Source: DATKCJ01 sp035513275
Lineage (GTDB): Bacteria > Verrucomicrobiota > Verrucomicrobiia > Opitutales > Opitutaceae
Reading direction: 5' to 3'
Length of the DNA: 9,001 nt
Assembly (NCBI GenBank): GCA_035513275.1
Contig: DATKCJ010000315.1
Coordinates: forward strand, 1-9,001
Part shown: piece after piece, positions 4,821-9,001 of the stretch
Layout: each line of letters opens with the position of its first letter
How positions within the stretch are numbered: position 1 is the first letter of the stretch
Notes under the pieces: model-generated
Databases searched by the model: none
Told to the model about the DNA's origin: nothing
What the model saw: the letters and a program-made list of their open reading frames with translations, nothing else
Program-made: the position numbers and the translations under genes

Positions 4821-7235
4821 CTAGAGATCGATGAACAGAGCATCAATGTCGATTTCTCGATCGTCTGACTCCGGTCGTCCACTCGACTCGTCGGGCTCTG
4901 AAGGCACACGATCGTTCAACTCAACCACGAGATAGTCAAAACCGCTTGCAGCCGTCCTTAGAGACTCGGCGTAGCCGTGTGGTATGCCTTCCAGATCGGA
5001 AAGGGTTTTGAGATCGTCGGACATCTCCTCGAGTGTCCGGCCAGCACTGGAGGCGTCGTCGTCATCCATCTCGTCGAATGTATGGTCGGCATCGGCCTCT
5101 CTCGTCGCCCGAGACGTGATGGCCGACAAGATCCGCTCAAGAGCACCGCTCCGAGCTGCAAACTCGAAGGAAGTAACAAGGTGCTCACGCACGGCGGAAA
5201 TGAATGCGGTCACTTCAGAAAGCGCAGTGTCATCTTCCCATGGTGACAGATTGCTTTGCTCCCATTGCACTGCTGTCCGTTCGCAGGCCGCCCAAGATTC
5301 CGTCAAGTCGAGGTCAACGGGAACTCCCAGCTTCTCAGAAATACGAACGAATACCTCCAAGCTTATCGGGTGGTCGAATGCCTTGGCTCTTAGGGCGCGA
5401 GAGAGGGAAGGAAGAAATCGTTGGGTGAACAGGCTGCTCAGGCGCTCCACGGCCTGCGTCGTATTCTGCGTGGGGGAATCAATCTTTTCGAGGGCAGTGA
5501 AACTAGAATACAATGCTGACGCAAAGAAAGGTGACTCTTGCATAGTGGTATCCGCGCTTTCCGCGAATGCCTCCCAGTCTGCATCGTCCAACAGCAGGGG
5601 GACATTTCGTTCACCTCGACCTCCCGCGACGGAGATCGCTAAGAGTAGACCGCCTTCGGAACACGCACTTAGAAATCGTCGACGATCACTCGGAGCCGAT
5701 GCGAGTTCTTCGATTGCGAGGTCGCGACAGCTTGGATGGATCCAATCGATTGTCAGCCATTGCTTCCACTCGTCCCTGCGGACAAAAGCCTGCGTAACTT
5801 CGGCAAGAACCTCATCAAAGGGCCGGTGTTTGTCTTGTGGGCAAAACCGCTCGAAGCTTCCGCGAATGTCGTCGGGCTTCGCTGTAACTGATCCATGTCG
5901 GCTTGAACCCAGCATTGACCAGAGAAGCCATTTGTGAGCATCAGGCAGGGTGCGAAAGCTGATCCGCATCTGCTTCGTAGGATTCGTAATCGCTAGCGTG
6001 ACTTCATCTGAGATTGTCTTGGGCTCGATTGCAGCGCTGTTCGCGAGGCGTGGCACAACTTCCGAGACAAGGCGACGAATCCGCTCGGGCGTGAAATGTC
6101 TATTCTGCACAACACTGCGTGCAACTTGCCTGACCATGTCTCGTGCAGACTGTGTAGAAAGTGACGCTTTGGCGTGGCGGTAAAGAATCCGCGCCTTTTC
6201 CCCCGTAGTTAAGGCCGAGGCATTCACCAGAACTTCAGACAAGTCGGGAAACTTCCCGTGCTGACCCGAAATATCCAACCGGGATCTCGCCATCTCGAGA
6301 AGGTGCATCCGGCTCGTCAGAATGAGCCAATGACTGGAATCGAGAATTGGTAGAATGTGTGCGAGTTCAGCCTGCCAGCGGCTTACCGCTGTGGGATCAT
6401 ACTCTGTGCGACCAAAGAAATCATCGGCGACGAATACCTGTGGTTTGCTCGGACGATGCATTCTCAGGACCTCACTGGGCTCCCTTACCTCCAGGGCCTC
6501 CCAGTCGTCGGACATCTGGGTGAGCGCAATGATTCTACCGATGGTTGTCTTCCCCATTTCGGGTGGACCCTCGAGAATCACAAAGTGATGGAGCCTCAGT
6601 TTCTCACGGGCTTCGAAATAGGACTCGGTGGGAACGAATACTCTCGATTCAGCTTGGGCGAGTGCGATCGTTGCCTGACTGCGCGTGATCGTTTCAGCGT
6701 TCACGACATCGCTTAGAAGTTCCTCAAGGTCGCGTAACGAAAGTAGCTGGGGGCAGCTCTTGACAAGATTCGGCGCCGCGCGAAGCCATCCACAGAGATC
6801 CTCGCCGTCGTGTATGTGGATTGTGCCCTCGCCGATGGTCGGAGACAGTACCTCCTCTATCTTGAGACGGAGTTCGGGACTTAGCGGTGCATTCGTGAGC
6901 AACGCGTAGTGCGAAGGTGATGCATCCCAAGTTTCATCGGCCAACCGCTCGACAATCCGTCGGCGTTCTTTTCTCACAGCGTTCAGGACAAGATCCTCGG
7001 AATCAGCTCCGGCTGCGTTGGCTTGCTCAACGAACTTGCATTGGAAAACAAACGGACCCTCGGATGGAGTATTGCTCGGGTAATTCAGCTCACCCTCAAA
7101 GTAGGCGTCGCGCCCCCAGTCACCGGTTCCTCCCCATGCTTCAATACCGACACCGATGCGGACCTTGAGGAGACTTTGGATTAGTCGTTCGAACTCATAC
7201 CATCCAAGATCGTCCAGTCTGTAAGTTACCGGCAT
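4821..7235 (-). CDS. Mrr-like PD-(D/E)XK nuclease fused to STAND (nSTAND3-like) NTPase; candidate defence protein
   Basis: An 804-residue predicted cytoplasmic protein. Residues 1-110 look like an Mrr/restriction-endonuclease domain: YEFERLIQ (13-20) in the first helix, GGTGDWGRDAYFEG (35-48) with the expected catalytic D43, and FQCKF (64-68) with the QxK pair Q65 and K67. Residues about 197-400 form the NTPase: Walker A GPPEMGKT (223-230), Walker B VFVADD (267-272), sensor-like LILTSR (304-309) and EKARILYRHA (346-355), a pattern seen in nSTAND3 proteins. A wHPSCRDL-type motif follows in the helical region after the NTPase. The rest is helical with an acidic tail (DEMDDDDASS, 721-730). No signal peptide or membrane segment is seen. 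Nuclease-STAND fusions such as Avs proteins sense phage components and then cut DNA; a similar role here is inferred, and this protein lacks the long repeat sensor of known Avs. Lower G+C than the neighbours suggests transfer. The ATG at 7235 is preceded only by a weak GGA. Confidence 0.82.
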   Translation of the reverse strand: MPVTYRLDDLGWYEFERLIQSLLKVRIGVGIEAWGGTGDWGRDAYFEGELNYPSNTPSEGPFVFQCKFVEQANAAGADSEDLVLNAVRKERRRIVERLADETWDASPSHYALLTNAPLSPELRLKIEEVLSPTIGEGTIHIHDGEDLCGWLRAAPNLVKSCPQLLSLRDLEELLSDVVNAETITRSQATIALAQAESRVFVPTESYFEAREKLRLHHFVILEGPPEMGKTTIGRIIALTQMSDDWEALEVREPSEVLRMHRPSKPQVFVADDFFGRTEYDPTAVSRWQAELAHILPILDSSHWLILTSRMHLLEMARSRLDISGQHGKFPDLSEVLVNASALTTGEKARILYRHAKASLSTQSARDMVRQVARSVVQNRHFTPERIRRLVSEVVPRLANSAAIEPKTISDEVTLAITNPTKQMRISFRTLPDAHKWLLWSMLGSSRHGSVTAKPDDIRGSFERFCPQDKHRPFDEVLAEVTQAFVRRDEWKQWLTIDWIHPSCRDLAIEELASAPSDRRRFLSACSEGGLLLAISVAGGRGERNVPLLLDDADWEAFAESADTTMQESPFFASALYSSFTALEKIDSPTQNTTQAVERLSSLFTQRFLPSLSRALRAKAFDHPISLEVFVRISEKLGVPVDLDLTESWAACERTAVQWEQSNLSPWEDDTALSEVTAFISAVREHLVTSFEFAARSGALERILSAITSRATREADADHTFDEMDDDDASSAGRTLEEMSDDLKTLSDLEGIPHGYAESLRTAASGFDYLVVELNDRVPSEPDESSGRPESDDREIDIDALFIDL

Positions 7236-7438
7236 GCACCATTCCGATAGTAAGGCGGTGCTATTCTGGCAAGAACCTGCTCATTTTGCGACTGAGTCCT
7301 GTGATACAAGAGAGCGGGTAGAGCACGTGCGTGGGTCATTGACCTGCGTCCCTGAAACTAGAGTGGTGAGAGAGAATTCTGATCGGGGAATTTCACCGTC
7401 CATAAAGCCGCCTTCGCCGGGTTCCGTGCGTCAAACAA
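7236..7438. other. Low-GC spacer upstream of the nuclease-STAND gene
   Basis: This 203-base stretch has no supported gene. The 60 bases 7261-7320 are 48% G+C by hand count, the lowest patch noticed in the window, so it probably arrived with the nuclease-STAND gene and carries its promoter. On the minus strand a TTGCCA and TATCGG pair with 17-base spacing ends about 10 bases before the ATG, a weak promoter match that would give a nearly leaderless mRNA. A perfect GGTCA-T-TGACC palindrome lies at 7334-7344, and a bulged stem (GGTGA..AATTC with GAATT-TCACC) at 7365-7397. No clear terminator of the SDR gene is visible. Confidence 0.45.
7334..7344. promoter_or_regulatory. 11-base palindrome, possible operator for the nuclease-STAND gene
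   Basis: GGTCA-T-TGACC is a perfect palindrome about 100 bases upstream of the minus-strand start at 7235. The same GGTCA half-site appears in inverted-repeat form on the other side of the gene (4635-4664). A palindrome this short is only suggestive. Confidence 0.25.
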
Positions 7439-8263
7439 TCACAAGCGAGGGATTGTCAGTCCTCCATCAACCATAACCACTTGTCCAGTTGAGAACGGGA
7501 AGTCGCCGCGAGCAAGCGAAGCGACGGCTTTGCCGATGTCTTCCGGCAAACCCCAGCGTGGCTGCACGCAAAGGCCGCCGGCGATGAGCGTGTCGTATTT
7601 CTCGGTCACCCCTGCGGTCATGTCGGTTTTGATGACCCCGGGGCGGACTTCGTAGACGGGGATGCCATCGGGGCCGAGGCGTGTGGCGAAGAGTTGCGAG
7701 AGCATGCTCAGGCCGGCCTTTGCGATGCAGTATTCGCCGCGGTTGATCGAGACGACTGTCGCCGAGATCGAGGTGATGTTGATGATCGCGCCGCTGAAAG
7801 ATGCGTCGGCCTTCTTCGCGGCGACCATATCGCGCGCGATGGCCTGCGTGAGAAAGAACACGCCGCGGAGATTCGTGCCCATCACGTAGTCGTAGCTGTC
7901 CTCGGTGGTTTCGAGCAGGTCGGCGCGGACTTTCGGGGCGACGCCAGCGTTGTTGACCAAGAGGAAGTAGCGGGTAGCGAGTAGTGGGTAGCGAGTAGGG
8001 GCGATCCCGGAAGCAGAAGGTGCCGTAGTGACGAAGGCGTGAGTTGCTGCGATGATTGCGGCGCGACCTTCGGCGCTGCCGATGTCGCCGCGGGCGTAGC
8101 CGACGCGCACGCCGTAGGCGCGAAGTTTCGCGAGAGGCTCGGTGACAGCGGATTCATCACGCACGCCGTTGATGACGACGTCCCATTTCTCAGCGGCGAG
8201 CTTCTTGGCGATGCCGAAGCCGATGCCGCGGCTGCCGCCTGTGACCAAAGCTATTCTAGACAT
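7439..8263 (-). CDS. SDR-family oxidoreductase (FabG-like) with an internal repeat insertion
   Basis: A 274-residue classical short-chain dehydrogenase/reductase, a cytoplasmic NAD(P)(H)-dependent oxidoreductase. Visible motifs are TGGSRGIG (8-15), the cofactor glycine loop; NNAG (104-107); N131 in TNLRG; S165, Y178 and K182 forming the catalytic tetrad with N131 (YCIAK at 178-182); and RPGVIKTDM (207-215). Similar proteins are often labelled 3-ketoacyl-ACP reductase, but the setting between Gfo/Idh/MocA genes favours a sugar or polyol substrate (inference). It is about 20 residues longer than usual. The excess lies at residues 75-100, between the helix after D60 and the strand before NNAG, where the DNA holds a heptamer tandem repeat. 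The frame stays open and all catalytic residues remain, so the protein may be functional. The ATG at 8263 has no Shine-Dalgarno. It is 110 bases downstream of the partial oxidoreductase gene on the same strand and was probably co-transcribed with it. Confidence 0.9.
   Translation of the reverse strand: MSRIALVTGGSRGIGFGIAKKLAAEKWDVVINGVRDESAVTEPLAKLRAYGVRVGYARGDIGSAEGRAAIIAATHAFVTTAPSASGIAPTRYPLLATRYFLLVNNAGVAPKVRADLLETTEDSYDYVMGTNLRGVFFLTQAIARDMVAAKKADASFSGAIINITSISATVVSINRGEYCIAKAGLSMLSQLFATRLGPDGIPVYEVRPGVIKTDMTAGVTEKYDTLIAGGLCVQPRWGLPEDIGKAVASLARGDFPFSTGQVVMVDGGLTIPRL
7967..8001 (+). repeat. Heptanucleotide tandem repeat inside the SDR gene
   Basis: GTAG occurs at 7967, 7974, 7981, 7988 and 7995, exactly 7 bases apart, giving five heptamers of consensus GTAGYGR (the last is GTAGGGG). 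On the coding strand the 21-base period is read as a 7-residue near-repeat (TRYPLLATRY). A further GTAG at 8025 lies in adjacent sequence that also looks foreign to the SDR fold. Heptamer arrays like this are known as STRR sequences in cyanobacteria; a link to those is not implied. Confidence 0.85.
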
Positions 8264-8278
8264 GTGAGGATAGGATTA

Positions 8279-8362
8279 ACCACAGAGGCACAAAGACACA
8301 GAGTGAAAGGAAGGATTCAAGAAGCGGAGGGATTGAACTTTGTGTCTCTGTGTCTTTGTGGT
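8279..8362. repeat. Long imperfect palindrome between SDR and oxidoreductase genes
   Basis: A 25-base left arm (8279-8303, starting ACCACAGAGG) and a 25-base right arm (8338-8362, ending TTTGTGGT) match as inverted repeats at 21 of 25 positions, around a 34-base centre. Three of the four mismatches would be G-U pairs in a plus-strand transcript, leaving one A-C mismatch. The CCACAGAGGCAC / CTCTGTGGT signature is familiar as a dispersed palindromic repeat in environmental bacterial genomes. It differs from the GTAG-headed elements elsewhere in the window. It fills most of the 110 bases between two same-strand genes and could attenuate readthrough. Confidence 0.75.
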
Positions 8363-8373
8363 GAATGAAAAGC

Positions 8374-9001
8374 TTACTTCAGCGCCGGGACGTCGACCCA
8401 TGCGCGCTTGGCCCAGGAGTCGAGCGCGAGCTCGGCGAGCTGGACGCCCTTCGCGCCTTCGTGGAGCGACCACGGGAAGGGCGAGCCGGTGACGACGTGC
8501 TTGAGGAAGAGCTCCCACTGGACCTTGAACGCGTTGTCGTAGGCGCCCTGGTCGGGCACGCGTGTCCAGCCGTCCTTGTATTTGATCGGGCTGTCGATGT
8601 CGGGATTCCAGAGGCAACGCGGCGTGGCGGCGAGAGACTGGGCCTTGCAGTCGCGCAGGCCTGCGACGGCGGAGCCGTGCGTGCCGTCGACCTGGAGCGT
8701 GAGCAGATCATCGCGGTCGACGCGGACATCCCACGATGAGTTGAAGTGGCAGATGACACCGTTGATGAGCTCGAAAGTCGCGTAGGCGGAGTCGTCGGCA
8801 GTGCACTTGTAGGGTCTGTCCGACTCGTCCCAGCGGGTGGGGATGTGTGTGGCGCCGAGGCAGGTGAGGCTCTTGATGTCGCCGAAAAGGTTCTGGATGA
8901 CATACTGCCAGTGGCAGACCATGTCGACGATGATGCCGCCGTCGTCCTCCTTGCGGTAATTCCACGACGGGCGCTGGAGTTTCTCGAATTCGCCGGTGAA
9001 G
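8374..9001 (-). CDS. Gfo/Idh/MocA-family oxidoreductase, C-terminal part (runs off window)
   Basis: The minus-strand frame is open from the window edge to TAA at 8374-8376, giving 208 visible C-terminal residues. The start and the NAD(P)-binding Rossmann domain lie beyond 9001. The visible part begins FTGEFEKLQRPSWNYRKEDD and continues GGIIVDMVCHWQYVIQNLFG, the family's GGxxxDxxxHW block whose Asp and His lie in the active site. It then follows the C-terminal sheet pattern (DDSAYATFELINGVICHFNSSW) and ends with a helix and WAKRAWVDVPALK. It is a different subgroup from the oxidoreductase at 3506-4585: the block is DMVCHW here and DIGSHQ there. It is the first gene of the presumed run with the SDR. 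Substrate unknown; a sugar, inositol or related polyol is usual for the family. Confidence 0.88.
   Translation of the reverse strand, partial: FTGEFEKLQRPSWNYRKEDDGGIIVDMVCHWQYVIQNLFGDIKSLTCLGATHIPTRWDESDRPYKCTADDSAYATFELINGVICHFNSSWDVRVDRDDLLTLQVDGTHGSAVAGLRDCKAQSLAATPRCLWNPDIDSPIKYKDGWTRVPDQGAYDNAFKVQWELFLKHVVTGSPFPWSLHEGAKGVQLAELALDSWAKRAWVDVPALK

Noticed and set aside
4627..4824. A 65-codon plus-strand frame in the spacer downstream of the nuclease-STAND gene
   Set aside because: There is no ribosome binding site and no recognisable motif, composition is Arg/Ser/Ala-biased, and it overlaps the end of the nuclease-STAND gene.
4984..5937. A 317-codon plus-strand frame opposite the nuclease-STAND gene
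   Set aside because: It is serine- and arginine-rich and antisense to conserved coding sequence, with no domain visible.
4821..7235. Classical type IV restriction enzyme (Mrr or McrBC)
   Set aside because: Mrr lacks an NTPase, and McrB carries an AAA+ GTPase with a separate McrC nuclease. Here an Mrr-like domain is followed by STAND-type motifs in one chain.
8279..8362. Intrinsic terminator for the partial oxidoreductase gene
   Set aside because: The loop is 34 bases, the stem is not GC-rich, pairing is poorer on the minus strand, and no T-run follows on that strand, so a dispersed repeat explains it better.

Overview
The window is a GC-rich bacterial chromosome segment. By eye its metabolic genes are about 63-70% G+C with strong G/C at third codon positions. 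A GH112 phosphorylase, a DUF6250 lipoprotein, two Gfo/Idh/MocA oxidoreductases, an SDR oxidoreductase, starts without Shine-Dalgarno sequences and dense palindromic intergenic repeats together suggest a Verrucomicrobiota bacterium, perhaps Opitutales. This is an inference from gene content; Planctomycetota or Lentisphaerota remain possible.

Layout. 1-177: leader with two hairpins. 178-2382 (+): GH112 beta-galactoside phosphorylase. 2383-2567: three palindromic REP-like units. 2568-3284 (+): DUF6250 lipoprotein. 3281-3493: a dense REP/REPIN-like cluster filling the gap between convergent genes. 3506-4585 (-): Gfo/Idh/MocA oxidoreductase. 4586-4820: spacer with a possible coding remnant. 4821-7235 (-): an 804-residue protein with a predicted Mrr-like PD-(D/E)XK nuclease fused to a STAND-type (nSTAND3-like) NTPase. 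7236-7438: low-GC spacer. 7439-8263 (-): SDR oxidoreductase whose reading frame holds an inserted heptamer tandem repeat. 8264-8373: a long imperfect palindrome of a different family. 8374-9001 (-): C-terminal part of a second Gfo/Idh/MocA oxidoreductase that runs off the window.

How the parts relate. The phosphorylase, lipoprotein, SDR and two Gfo/Idh/MocA enzymes look like a sugar-catabolism neighbourhood: glycan recognition at the envelope, intracellular phosphorolysis, and redox conversion of sugars or polyols. No transporter, galactokinase or hexosamine kinase is visible. The nuclease-STAND gene has a visibly lower G+C (about 55-57% in two hand-counted samples) and a different role. It looks like a horizontally acquired single-gene candidate for phage or plasmid defence set among metabolic genes.

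The two most unusual signals are the compact nuclease-STAND protein and the GTAG-bounded hairpin pairs. The latter match the architecture of REPINs mobilised by RAYT transposases. One of them supplies the stop codon of the lipoprotein gene. A GTAG-containing heptamer array has also entered the SDR coding sequence without breaking its frame.
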